The notes beneath the pieces are model-generated. The model did not search any database and was not told the DNA's origin. It saw only the letters and a list, made by a program, of their open reading frames with translations. The position numbers were made by a program, and so were the translations under genes. Shown in pieces: positions 43,381 to 64,000 of a stretch of DNA of 64,000 nt (positions are counted from its first letter, which is position 1; each line of letters begins with the position of its first letter). Source of the stretch: Anseranas semipalmata (Eukaryota > Chordata > Aves > Anseriformes > Anseranatidae); NCBI GenBank assembly GCA_013399115.1, contig VXAA01003830.1:1151227-1215226 (forward strand), written 5' to 3'.

Positions 43381-43921
43381 GAGAGAAACGACTGATACCA
43401 GTTTTGCTAAGGGAGATGTTATAGTCAATCTGCTTATATATGTGGCAAATTAATACCCATTAATAACATTATGAGAGAAATTTTCTAATAGGTAGGAAAG
43501 TTCCAAATTCCACCATGGTTTATAGGCCTGCTTGCTGGTGTCAGCACAGAAGTTTTATTTTTTCTAGACTATTTGCATGCAACATAAACCTTTTTTTTTT
43601 TTTACCTCTTTCTCTGCTCTAGAAATTTTTCTTCCATTACACCGTATTTCAGCCTCTGCAGTCCAATTCCCTTTTGCTGCCTATGTTCTTTACCCGATCT
43701 CCATCATCCACCTACTATCCATATAATCCATGCCTTCCTCAGCTTTTTATTTTGATCCTTTGAGGTCAATCACGTATTCCAAGCAGTGAGACAGGTAAGT
43801 TCACTGCTCCCCATTCTATTTCTCATGTAATTATAGTGATGGAGTCAGACAGCAGCTACATTTCCTTTTAGCATCACTTACAATTTATGTAAAATATTTT
43901 ATAGCTCAATAGGATGCACTC

Positions 43922-43951
<30 letters not shown>
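43922..43951 (+). repeat. Poly-T run
   Basis: Ten T, one C, then nineteen T. In the SAMD12 sense this is a poly-A. It is about 540 bp beyond the 3' end of the 42185 CR1 copy and not part of it, since CR1 does not end in poly-A. Confidence 0.95.
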
Positions 43952-43954
<3 letters not shown>

Positions 43955-46900
43955 CACCCCAGCAAGTGTCAGGCCTATTCATTTCACCTGACTGCATTCT
44001 ATGGTATTCTTTTTGGAATCAAAAGCTAAGACAACTGCCTTCCCAGTTATTATTCTTTTTGGATTTTATCAGCATTTGTGTGTCCTTTGCAACCTGGAAA
44101 TCAGTCTGGGGGAGAAAAAGTCAACAGGAAAAAAAAGGTAACGTCTTTCACTGTTTTCATCCCAGTAAAAGAGGCAACATATTCTAATGGACACATATGA
44201 GTAACTGCATTTCATCTGAATTTGAGATTTTATCAACGTGCTGAACACTTATCTGATCTGAGCACCTCATTTGGCACTGCTCTTTTTTTTTTTCTCCCCT
44301 TCAGAAACACCGTTGAAAAATGAAACCCTTCAAATACTAAATTATTTCACCAGAGATTACAGGAAAATGAAACAACAGCTAAGGAAAGCAAAGCTGATAA
44401 TTATTAGGCCAAAAAAAAACCTTTTTCCAAATAATCATTTAACTACTAGTTACTACAAACAACTAGCTATAGCTTGCAAGCCATAAAGTAGCCTTCCTTA
44501 CAGAAAAAGAAAACAGTAGTGACAGTTTAATAAGCATGAACATTAACAAGCACTTCGTTTTCAGATTCTTCTTCTACAATCAGCAATAAACATTTCAGGA
44601 AACCTTACTACATGGAATAACACTCTGTTTTCCTCACCAGGTCTATGAACATCACAGATCACCATCTAAAGCTGAAATGTTGACAATGAAACTATTTTTT
44701 CTTTACAACAAACCAGAAAAAAAGCAAAATGTCTGAGTCACCAGAATAGAAATAAGTTTGAGACAATCACGTCTGAAGGAGAACATATAATTGTGATAGA
44801 AATTGTACCAGAACGATTTTTTCTACTTAATCAGCAAGGACAGTGATTAGTTAAAATAATCTTCAAACTTATACACAAGCTGTATTTACAGAAAGGACAG
44901 AGTATCAGCAAAGGTATGCTGAAGTTCAGTCACATCTACTTTTTCATAATGAAAACATTCACAAAATCCTTGGCAATCTGAAGTGTACTGCTAAGATTGA
45001 AAGCAATCAGCCTTGAATGAAAGATGAATTAATAGTGATTCTAAAACCATTAGATACAGACTCTATTGTCATGCTTTTGTTTAAAGCAAGGCAAAAAAGG
45101 CAAAAAAGTAGAGGGTGTCGAGGTCAGCAAAGTCATCAGTAGTTGATGGATGCACTTACAGACATTATAGAAAAAAGGAAAATAGGCAGAACATAATACT
45201 CACTTACAAGATGCCGTATGTAAAGGATAGAAAAAAGGCCTCAAGATAACTCTACCTTGTTCAGAGCTGAAGGTTTTCTATTTTTAGATATGCATGTCAA
45301 GGACACATTTAACCCTAGAATTGCAGCTTGATGCATCATCACAGTATTCATTCCTAGACACTGATAAAATTAGAAATATTCACTCTACCAACTACATCTT
45401 TTGAGAACAGCCCCTACCAGTAGTATCTGTGAATTATGGCTGAGGAATTAGGGGGTAAAAGAGAGAGAAGAATTCTTACTTCAGAAGGCGTTGATGGCTG
45501 CTGTGTGGCTAACTTCCAGGTAAGCTGGAAACAATGTGTTTTTTTTTTATTTGTGAAAAATGGTCAATTTAACAGCTTGCTACAACTCAAAGCGGTGGCC
45601 TTGCTCCCTCTCCCCAGTAGCTTGCTGCTATTGCGTCTGCTGGTACAGCTCTTGAGGTTGCAAGGAGGAAGATCACATCTGTTAGCTGCTGTGAGATATA
45701 AAATGGGCATGGACGTCTCCCAAAACCCATGCTGAGCTTTTGCTGCAAACTTAGACTGCTAGGAAGCCCTGAGCAGATCGTGCTGGTTATTCGATCAGAA
45801 TCAGGCATAGGTGGTCTCTGGTAGCACCGCACCACAGGAACCAGGATCAGCATCTCCCATTTCAGACAAAGCAAGAGTACTACATCGCTCTTAATCAGTC
45901 ATAGCTACCTCCGATTCTAGTGAACTCTTTGTGGAGATGCCTGGAGAAGGAAGGTAAGATTTTGGACATAGGAATTAATGAGTAACTGCCCGAAATGCAG
46001 GTGGCAGCTTTGTTACAAGCTCTGAAATCAGGCCACTGTCATGCAGATAGATCTGGTCTTCTTCTATAACCCTTAAGAAGAAGAAGGGTTGACTTTGAAA
46101 GGGATCCCTTTATAATACTTACTGAAATCAGGTGGAGATGTCTTAGTACTCCTGTAACCCAACAGACTCCAGCTGTTATCTCCTGAACTCTCTTACCCTG
46201 CCCTCTGCTCTTCCCTTTAAACTGTTGCACTTTTCTGTCTTTTCCCCTCTAAACCTATAAAAACAATTCCCTTTGAACACATGCATCTCTTCAGTTATCA
46301 CCCATTATTTAGGCTCATGTTGCCCAGAGAACTGCTACTGCAGTAACACTCTGGACCTTCTCCAGATGCAGTCCCACACGTAGATGGATGAGGAGAAATT
46401 ATACGGGCTGTATAAACAGGATCAGCTTGGTAGGTGAGGCGAAGACTGAACTGGTGGGCAGAAAATGGACATGTGTCAGTATGTAGGGTCTCACAGAGCT
46501 AGCAGACCGAAGATGACAGCTGGTATACTTAAGAGAATGGGAAAACATCATGGATTTGCATGAACAAGCATGGTTCAAGCATGAACAAGATATGGTTCAA
46601 AAGCTAAAGTAAGTAAATAGCCTAAAAATAAAAAGGTAATCTTTTCTCTTCTTAAACCATGAGATTTGTTGAAGAAATTGGATATACATTCCCTAATCTC
46701 TTAAATGGAAATTACCTGTGATGTTTGATTCGGCCTTTGACCACCAACAGCATTTGTCTTTTCCAAGTGCCGAAGGCCTCAGCTGCACAGTAACACTGAC
46801 ACCTCCAAAATTCAAAGAAACATACTGTTGCACTGCTCCCTCCCTCCCTCTGCTCTCCCACTGCAAACTTAATAGATTAAGAGTCTGTCATACATGTATA

Positions 46901-48104
46901 TATGTCTTAGTTAGACTAACCCTGCAAATCCCCAGAGTGGTTAAGGCCAACGTAAAGGCATCCCATCAACAAAACTAGAAGCCCCAGCTCAGCTGAGCTG
47001 AAGTAGAAGACAGGCATGCAAAACCATCCCCAGGCTGAAGCACTGTCTGGTTTCACTTCATGGCATCACAGGCAAGGGAACCCCACGCTACTTACAAATC
47101 AGTTGGTCAAAAAAATTAGAGGGGGTTGGGGAAGAACTGTCTCTCATTAAACATGACATTCTCCTTACCTTCTGCTTGCCTCACTGATAACACATAGCAT
47201 CATAGAAGACGTCTGCTTTGACATTTGGGAGTTGTCTTTCCACTCCCTGCGGTGGCATAACAGCTACACAGTAATCTGCAGCTGACCACGGAGTAGAAAT
47301 AAAGCAGAAACACTTCTGACTGGCATCTACATTCAGAAACAGCCCAAAGAACTAGTATTTGCAAAACGTGAAATTAAAGCATACTAGAAAGCCTCCTTGA
47401 TTTCAAACGTTGTTATTGTCAGCATTTTTAGAGTGCTTAGAGGCCCCAAATGAGACAAGATAACCCTCAGCACCAAACTTGCACATGCTAGTAACGGAAG
47501 TCCCCAGCCACCAAATACTTCCAAACAAAATCAGAGGCAAGACACAGGAAGCATTGAAGTTCTCCAAAACCCTCCCCAGAGGAAAATCCTTACAAAAATG
47601 GAAAATCCCATGTACACCACCCATCAAAAATTAATTAAGACTTGCAGAAGGCAGCACATGCCAAACCCCACTGTGCTTTTTGGGAACTGTGGTGGAACAC
47701 TGTCCTATATCAACCCCTCTTTTAATTGGATGTACAGCAGACAAAGCACCAGAGATGGCCTTCACCATTACCAACCATGGAAAACAGCTGGAGAATCTAT
47801 CCCATGGAGGAGAACAAAAACATGCAGAAAATGCACTATGACATTATTCTGAAGCAGCCTGGCCAAGTCAATGTTTTCCAGGTTTCAGGCACACATGGCA
47901 AAGCTTTTGGAGAACCAATGTTACACATGTACACATGCACAAGAAAATATTGGTAGCAGTTTTATTCCAAGTTTTCTACTGAAACCAATTTTAACTCTTC
48001 CTAATCATCATCTTTCTACAGCTGGAAAAACTGAGCCACAGATCAGGAACTTCACTTCTATAGAAGAATAACAGGTTTCTAAAGTCCAAGAGCAATTAAA
48101 AGAA

Positions 48105-48117
48105 GGGGGGGGGGGGG
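48105..48117 (+). repeat. G13 homopolymer
   Basis: Thirteen G in a row (aagaag before, cactcc after), rare in this AT-rich intron. In the SAMD12 transcript it is a C-run. Confidence 0.97.
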
Positions 48118-51100
48118 CACTCCAGTCTTTTCCTTTTAATCCAAAGGACAGAGTTTTTCCAGATTAGGCAGCATTTGCTTGCTTGAAGATCATATTGAAC
48201 ATAGCTGTATTCATGCACCTAGACTGTCCTAAGCATTCAATGTATGATTTTTGAGATAAACGCAATTTCTGAAATAGTCTTCTAATGCAACATTTCACCT
48301 CCATTAAACATTAGTAACCATTTCAATATCAAACAGAAAGGCTGGTCAGATAGTAAGGTTGAGTACAGAATTCAGTTTGAGATTAGGATACCTAAATTCA
48401 CCTGTCAATGTAGTCCATAAAGTGTAAGCAGACTCTGCTGAGCAGTGCTCACTTCAGATCAAATCTAAACCCTCTCTATGCTCTTCTGAGTATGTTGACT
48501 AGATCTCCAGCAAAAACAATAGCAGTTTAGACACCTAGCTTACACATAGACACTTAAATTAAGTTGCCCTCATCATCAACAAGCTCAATTCCACTCATTG
48601 TAACTGAAGGAAGACGGGTTCCATTCTGCCCCCAGCCATCCTTTTGCAGACTCTTAATGAAATCACTTCCTTCCTTAGTGCACCTCTGCACTGAGTGAAA
48701 GCTTGACAAGTTGATAACACAAGAAATGCCCTTCAGATATTATCAAGGCTATTACATTCACACACCCCTTTTGTGATTGTGACACATTTCACTTGCAGTG
48801 CTAAGCAATTATGTCATTTTTCAAAATGGTAAAGAAAAAAATTCCCACTTGTAGAGAGAAAGGTGGACTACAGCAACTGCTAATCAGTTTTGTCAGAAGT
48901 GCCCAGTGAACACATGTGGCAGATTAATGAAATTATTGTTATAACTCAGATGAGATGCACTATTTGCAGAACTCTCAGTACCAGCAGTGAAGCGTTAAAC
49001 TACTTTCCTATTTTAAATGCTAAATTGGTTCTATAATACATTTTGTAATCCCTCTAATCAGAATTCTATTATTTTCTTTAAAGGGCAACTCTATACTTTT
49101 TCTTCCCCATCAAGGCAGCTGTGTCATTAAAATACTGATTTATTTTGAAGCAATCTCCATGAAGCCCTTAAAGTAGCTTCAAAGTGAAAGCAGAGGTTTT
49201 GGATGGCTTTGTGGAGCAGCTTTAGAACAAGGCAAGCAGCAGAACAGGCAGTGTAAGTACATTATGCATCTGCACGCTGTATGGAATTGCTTTTTCCTCT
49301 AAAAGCCACTCCATCTTTTTATCTATATTTCTTTTTCCCTGAAGAGAAGTTCTTTTAAACAATGTGTCTATGTCTACATGTGTCTATAGCATTAGGCATC
49401 CCACTTATTTCTAGAGTACTACCGTGGCTTTTTACTGCTTGTTTGCTAATACATACAGAAATTGCTGCTTCTTTTCACACTAGCGTAATGGAAAAGAATA
49501 CAAATTTCACATTGATAGCTTTCACGGGACAATAGGAACCTGAAGAGACTACATTTCCCTCCTTATGCTCCCTCAGCTGCCTCTTTGTAACCATCTGCTC
49601 TTGCCTAACCTACACATGGACGCATTCGCTCCCTGCAGCAGAAACCACCATTTTGCTGTGGATTTGTGCAGCCCCTAGCACACCGCAGGGTCACAGGCTG
49701 TGCTGTTTCCCATGGGCCAACACCTTGCCTTCCTTCACATGCAGGCACTGAAAATGTTTTCAGGGTTGACGTTCTGGTGAAAGTCCAACCGTAAGAGGCC
49801 TAAAAAACAGGAACTTCTCTTCCTGGTAGCAGCGATACTAATGCAGTGCCAGAGCTTACTTGTAAAGATGAACGTTGTAAAGGATCCCTTCAAATAGTTC
49901 AGAAGGTCAGTAGTGGTCTTGTCTTCCATGAGTAAACTTCATCTGCTCTACTTACAGCCATCTAAAGAGCTAAGTATTACTCTGAGCTAGTTGTTTTGAA
50001 TTCCTGCGGGGAGAAAGAAGAAGAGAAGCAGTAGGACAGTAATCTCATCTTGAGACAGGGAACGAAAAGAATGATGGTCCTTTGCAGACGCCCTTCTTTT
50101 CCCTTCACTGTCCTGGGCAGAGCACAACAAATGAGCTCTGGCAAGATCTCCCACTTCTATGCAGCTACTGTCAGGGCAGATGGTATTTCAGAATCCCCAG
50201 GTACGCAGTCAGGGCACTGATGAACAGCGGAAGACAGATCTTTTATGCTGAATGCAGAAATCTTGCTGCAAAAAACACAGGTCATCACAGTATGCTATTC
50301 ATAACCAGAATGGAAGACACAGTAATGGGGAAAAACACACTATACTGAGAATACACATGGACCCCACATCAGGCATTTGTCCTCCTACAACAAGCTGACT
50401 TACGGGACCCAAGCAGACAGTTATGCTGCTTGTCTTCCTGGCTAATTACAATTTAAATTCTGAACCACACAGTTAAATTCTGCCCTACAGGCAGGGTTAC
50501 TCCAGCACTTCATTCCCTCCAGTGAGTGACAAAAACAAAACAAAACATCAGCTTCAGCTGCTTGAAATGTACAGGGTCACCCAGCATTCCTATTTCACTG
50601 CTCAGGACAGAAGTAGAGTTCACTGCACACTTTCGAGACTTTAGACATCAGAGGTCACAATCATAAATGACAAGCTGAGAGAGGAAGAGACATGTACACA
50701 TCAAACATTTCAGCACCTGAAAGTACAACATGCACACTTCTAACTACACAACACATGAAAGAAAAAGCCTACTGAAAATGAAGGTAGACGCAAGCACGCT
50801 AATTGTGTATTACTAATAATCACAGAACAAGACATTAGGAAGGCTCATTGCCCTGAACTATAAATATTAAAATATATATTAGACAGTTGAAATAATTATA
50901 AAATCTACTTCAGACATACTGTACACTCAGATTCTGGAGCTATTTTTGCTAGTCCTATAAAAGACCCAATGCAATAAGTGTTTTGTCACTATTTCAAAGG
51001 GAGGGGATAGGAAAAAAAAAAGTTAAATTAAAAAAAAACTTACACTATCTACTTACTATGGGCAAGTGGTTTTCGATGTAGTACCTTCAGACGACTGGTG

Positions 51101-51489
51101 ATCTGTTAACTATTTCTCTACAAAAATCAACTAAGAAAAGCAAACTTGCTGTCAATAGAGGAACGTTTCACCACCCAGGGTCTGCACCTCCACTGGGATA
51201 CATTTAGAAGTCTGCATCTCAGACACCCTCCTCCCCAGCTGCACAACTCTAAAGCAAAACCTAGAGGAGTCAACAGACCAGGCAGGGTCATGCTGAACCT
51301 CCACTTTGCCAGCTGAAACACTCGGTTTCAGCCAGTCCAGTCTGGGTTCTTGTTCATATATCCCATGGCCACCATAAACTTTCAGAAGAGGGGAATAGTT
51401 GGAAAACAAACCAAAATGGTAAAACTTCACCAACCAACCAACTCAGTGGCCACTGATGTGTCTCAACCAATTACAAAAAAAAAAAAAAA

Positions 51490-51500
51490 NNNNNNNNNNN
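51490..51500. other. Assembly gap (11 N) inside a poly-A
   Basis: Unknown bases are flanked by about fifteen A on the left and six A on the right. The real length of the A-tract and anything within it are not known. Confidence 0.99.
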
Positions 51501-54500
51501 AAAAAAGGAAAGAAAGTGGTTGAGCAGCTACTATGGATGTGTACGTTACACCACACATATCACCAGGACTGTGGCTTGGCAAACACTATCTTTCTCATCC
51601 ACCTCACTTTATAAGCTTGACTACAAAAGATAATACTGCGAAACAGAAGCCACTAATTAAAAAACCATTTCACCACACACTCTTGACACACTCCCCAGGT
51701 ACTCCCGTGGCAGATCAGAGCTCTCCGGGAAGCCAGACGAGCTGCTTCCACCGCCATCAATCCTGAGCTGGACCCAGAAAGCTGTGATAAATGCTCATCC
51801 TCTTGGTAGTGAGCTCAGCCAGCCCTTCAGTGTTGTTCGGTGTCACTTTGAAAAAGCTATTTTTTAAGTAAGCAAAAGCAACCCAAAGAATTACTGAGCC
51901 ACGCTATAACCAAAAGTATACTATACTTGTGTCTGTATAGCAGTCATCAACAGAAGACAAGATAAAAACACCTCTCTATTTGCCAGTTTCTTTTCAGTTT
52001 TCATAAGCATTTTAAAGGACTGTTAATTTGTCTCTAAGTCAGATAAAAATCTGCCATTACTAACACAAAAGCTTAACTGCAGTGGTTGCCATTAAAAAGT
52101 CTTTATTATTTGCTCCTGCTGCTCCCACATGAGATAAAGCATGTCATCAGATATATGCACCTTACTTAAGAAACAAAACTCCCTGAAGAAGTAATCTTCT
52201 AATAAGTGACAGACTAGATTTGGGGGTCATGCTCACACTGAACAGCGCTTCACGAGTACTGTACGTGGGCAGCCTTGATAAAGTTACTATTTCTGTAAGA
52301 GATGATTTTCTGAACCTTGTTACGAAAGGCTTCCTCTGTTAAAGCCCATACTGAGAGAAGTATGGGACTTGAAAAGTATAGTAAAACTTTCAGTATCCTA
52401 AATTATTGCTGGATAAACACAATGAGTCAGGCCACTGGGAGCTACGGAGTAGGGTTCTATTAAAAAAAAATTAAAACCAAACAGACCAGACATTGCAACC
52501 AGAAGTAGTGTTTTAATAAAGAATTCCAGAAAACACACATGACAGAAGTTAGATGTAGAAGGTGCTAGTTAAATAAATTGAATATAGATAGATATAAAAA
52601 ATATGTATTTTTATATATAAAGCATCCTTGCTTTCTCCAGTTAAAAGTTTTCCACTCTGTAAGACTGTCCACTCAACAGCCTGAAATTTTGATATACTCC
52701 AAATACTGAAAATCAGTTACAGACCAGGAAAGTATACATACTTATATATATATCAATACACACTTTTAAATATATATAAATATATAAAGTTATTTTAACA
52801 CTTAGATAATTTCCTTAATTTGTATTATCTCCTATACATTATCAGAGTCTCAATGAATTAAGCACATCGGTTTAGATGCGAGTAATCATGGCCTTTTTCA
52901 GACTTGCTCGTATTTTTTTATACGTAATGAGCTGGCTCCTTAGCAGAGTCTGAGGAAGACTGAGATCATTACTCCATTTCCCTTTAAAATCACACCTCAG
53001 TCTGTGAAAATTAGCTTCCATACTCATCAGGAACTTCTAAATGAGTGCTCCTTCAATGACTCTACACTTTCTGCTGTCTGCATCCCAAATATAGAAACAA
53101 ATACTTGTATTCCCCCTCTTTGCAACACAGTAACTGCATAAAAAGAACTTTAAATCTATCTGTAGTCCATGAACTATTACTGGTCTGCAAGACCATAGCT
53201 GAGGACAGAAAAAGACAGACACGCTCCATTAGAAAGGAGATTCTGTTTCTTTGGACAGCAAAGCCTTAGAGCTGCCAGGGGTTTAAAGTGCTGGAATTGG
53301 TCCCAATGAAGACAAATTAGACAGCTGAAAGCAGAGAAGACTATCTATAAGGCATCCTAAATTGCATTCAATACATCGCAATGCTTTGTGCAATACAAGT
53401 CTCACTACCGTGGATATGGGGCATGTGTTAATATTATTTGAATGCACAGGATTGCAAAGAAACCTTTTTAAAAATAACTGAGCAATGCGGAAATATGAAA
53501 CAAATGGATCCGCGCAAATGTTTTATTTACAATACTTTCCTCTATTCCCTCTCATCTTTCCACTGTACAGATATGATTACATGTATAAAGTTTCATAATG
53601 ACAGCTTGCTTCAACTCCTAAAGCCACACAAGTTAGAATCCCAACTCTATATTCACATTTTAGAGGATAAAGCAACATGGTTTTGAAATTTAAGGAGAGC
53701 AAGCCAGAAAAGACAGGCTACCTCAGGCTATAACATGAATCCAGATGAGAAACATCACAAAGTTAATACCACACACAAAAAAAAAGTTACTAACAAGGCA
53801 CTCATAAAAAGCAGCCCACTTCATTAGCTTGATCCTATTATGCCAAACTTACTCCAAACAGCAAAATGTTTAGTTTGGGCTGGTGTTATTTTGTTGGTTT
53901 TGTTTTGTTTGTTTTAATCTGAAGCATGCCCAACTGTTTCTAAATAAAGCTACTGTAATCAGATGTAGGAAACCAATGGCTGATTTCACTACGTTTAGAG
54001 CAGTATACTTCCTCTCTTTTCCTGGCTATCTCCAGAACAGACAGCCTTGGAAATGCTTTTCTATTCACCAATCCAACAGGTACAGCTCAAATAGCAGAAA
54101 TATGCTCTATTATATTAAATCGCCACCAGAACAAGTCTTTTGCAAGCAAAGACAAGCTTGATCTGCCTGTGTTCCATGTCAGCTACATAAGCCCATTCTC
54201 AACTGGAAGCCCCATTGCATCATTAAGCTTGTTCATGCCTAAGCTTGTAAGATCTCCGAGTTTACAATACCTGAGTTTTCAATACAGGGCAGATCTGCAC
54301 CTGATGACGTTGAAACAGGGCAGAGTCAGCTTGCTTTTGTCTGCAAAAAGCTGGGTAAACACATTATTAGCTGAGCTTTGTCTCAAAGCCCATCCAAAAT
54401 TTGGTGGTCTTTACACCAAAAGGATGATTCAAATGAACTAAGCACAAACTTGTTCACCAAGGACTCAAGAGAAATGAGCAATGTGCTTGGTAAGTGGCCA

Positions 54501-54527
54501 CAAAATAGACTACAAATAGCAGCGATT

Positions 54528-54585
54528 TTCACAGAATATAGGATATCCTGAGTTGGAAAGGACCCACAAGGACCAGAGCCCAGTG
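54528..54585 (-). mobile_element. CR1 3'-end remnant, very short
   Basis: Reverse-oriented tip: ttcacagaatataggatatc, then ctgagttggaaaggacccac, then aaggaccagagcccagtgag. The tail unit tcacagaata is still visible. Only about 55-60 bp match; the flanks are ordinary intron. Confidence 0.8.
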
Positions 54586-55738
54586 AGAGACTTTAGTCAG
54601 TGCAAGCTTGAACTGTATCTAGTTCAATGACAAAGACAGAATGAAATGAGTTTAAGGTATACTCATTTATACCTAGATATTTTAGATAAATATCAAAATT
54701 GAGAATTTATACCAAGCTTTTATTATTAAGGCTACTGCTCAAAGCATTTAATGCTATTTTATTCTAAAAGTGAAATACCCTACAACTGCATGCATATTAT
54801 TTGTAAGATTTACTATATTGCTGACAGTAGAAAATGCTCTTATTTGTTCACTCATTGAATTAATTATTATTGCAACTAACCTTTTTTGGTTCTTTAAAAA
54901 AAAAAAAAAAAAAGACATGATCACACTCATTTTAGTTGCTCCACTATCTCCCAAAGTGTCAGATTCAGTAACAATGAGATTTTTCCATTCTGCAGAGATC
55001 TCCCACAAAGACCTGTTTTTAGGCCTTTGCAGGTCAAAAAGACTGATAGGGCTTTTAAGGAATCTCTCCCAGACCTTTTTTTTTTTTCCATTTAATATTC
55101 TCTCATATTAAATACATCGTTAACTAGAATGACATACGACAAATTATTGTCCTATACGTGAAGGGTCTGGAGCACACACATTCACCTGCACTTCATAGTC
55201 ATGTCTATTGAACACAAAGAAGAAATAACAGAACTCTCATCAGCTTATGAGTACAGACATTTCATTTGTCTTTAAGATTCGCCTGTGAAATATGTTTATT
55301 CACTGACATACCAGATATGGAAGAAGTGCCGTGGTGTTTTACCAAAAATTACTTAACAGTTTATTGAACTCAGTTATCCATATAAAACTCCATATATTCA
55401 AACCTCTCTTCTTTTACCTGCTCCAGGAAAAAAAAATAAACAAGATAACAAAAACAAAATAAAAACCCTATCTATTGCCATTCTGGTTGTTACTCAAGTC
55501 ATTTAGAAAACAGGTCTTCAAAAAGCCTGAAAAAGGGTAATTTCATTGTTTATCATTATCTTCACATAGAGAGAAATAACATAGTGCAATGTCCATGATG
55601 TGTGTGAAAAAACTCCACAGCAACACCTCCCTTCTGTAACACCCACTTCCTTAGACTTATTTTTGCACCTTTGTACATCTTTAACAGGATAAATGCTTTT
55701 TAAGCAGTAGTCAGGACTTCAAAATGCCTGGATTCTTA

Positions 55739-64000
<8,262 letters not shown>

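Noticed and set aside
46316..46340. gttgcccagagaactgc, similar to the CR1 'ggttgcccagagaagctg' segment
   Set aside because: The match is only about 14 bp and the flanks do not continue in CR1, so it is too short to call.

Overview
This is a vertebrate, almost certainly avian, genomic window. The evidence is the set of CR1 LINE copies, which carry the bird-type 3' end (imperfect ATTCTATGAT-like tail) and lie in an AT-rich background with large introns. I see no SINE families of the mammalian type, no recognisable LTR retrovirus genes and nothing prokaryotic. The species cannot be named from the sequence alone.

The only protein-coding gene I can support is SAMD12 (sterile alpha motif domain-containing 12), on the minus strand. 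Two coding exons are present with canonical splice sites and compatible phases. Exon 2 is at 55778-55956 (179 nt, most of the N-terminal tail) and exon 3 at 26546-26675 (130 nt, first half of the SAM domain). The gene reads from high to low coordinates. So 55957-64000 is the 3' part of intron 1, 26676-55777 is all of intron 2 (29,102 bp), and 1-26545 is the 5' part of intron 3. I found neither the short first coding exon nor the exon that completes the SAM domain. Both should lie outside the window, above 64000 and below 1 respectively.

The introns hold about eight CR1 pieces. The most striking is a 1.2 kb, 5'-truncated copy at about 42185-43380 in intron 2, antisense to SAMD12, whose reverse transcriptase frame is open for 382 codons. 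Others are a diverged plus-strand copy (2138-2755), a copy with an internal deletion (20987-21315), an older minus-strand copy (23111-23996), and short 3' ends at 13745-13860, 24682-24735, 40624-40741 and 54528-54585. A very degraded minus-strand CR1-like stretch probably lies at about 11980-12800. Simple repeats include a 62-bp ATT tract at 14666-14727, a CA/TA/TG compound tract at 32731-32764, a 13-G run at 48105-48117, long poly-T/poly-A runs, and an 11-N assembly gap inside a poly-A at 51490-51500.

I did not find a new multi-gene biological system. The rest is ordinary intronic DNA. A few signals merit checking: exon-like segments at 1678-1808, 45436-45519 and 59349-59389, a CpG-enriched patch at about 60858-61402, and some inverted repeats.
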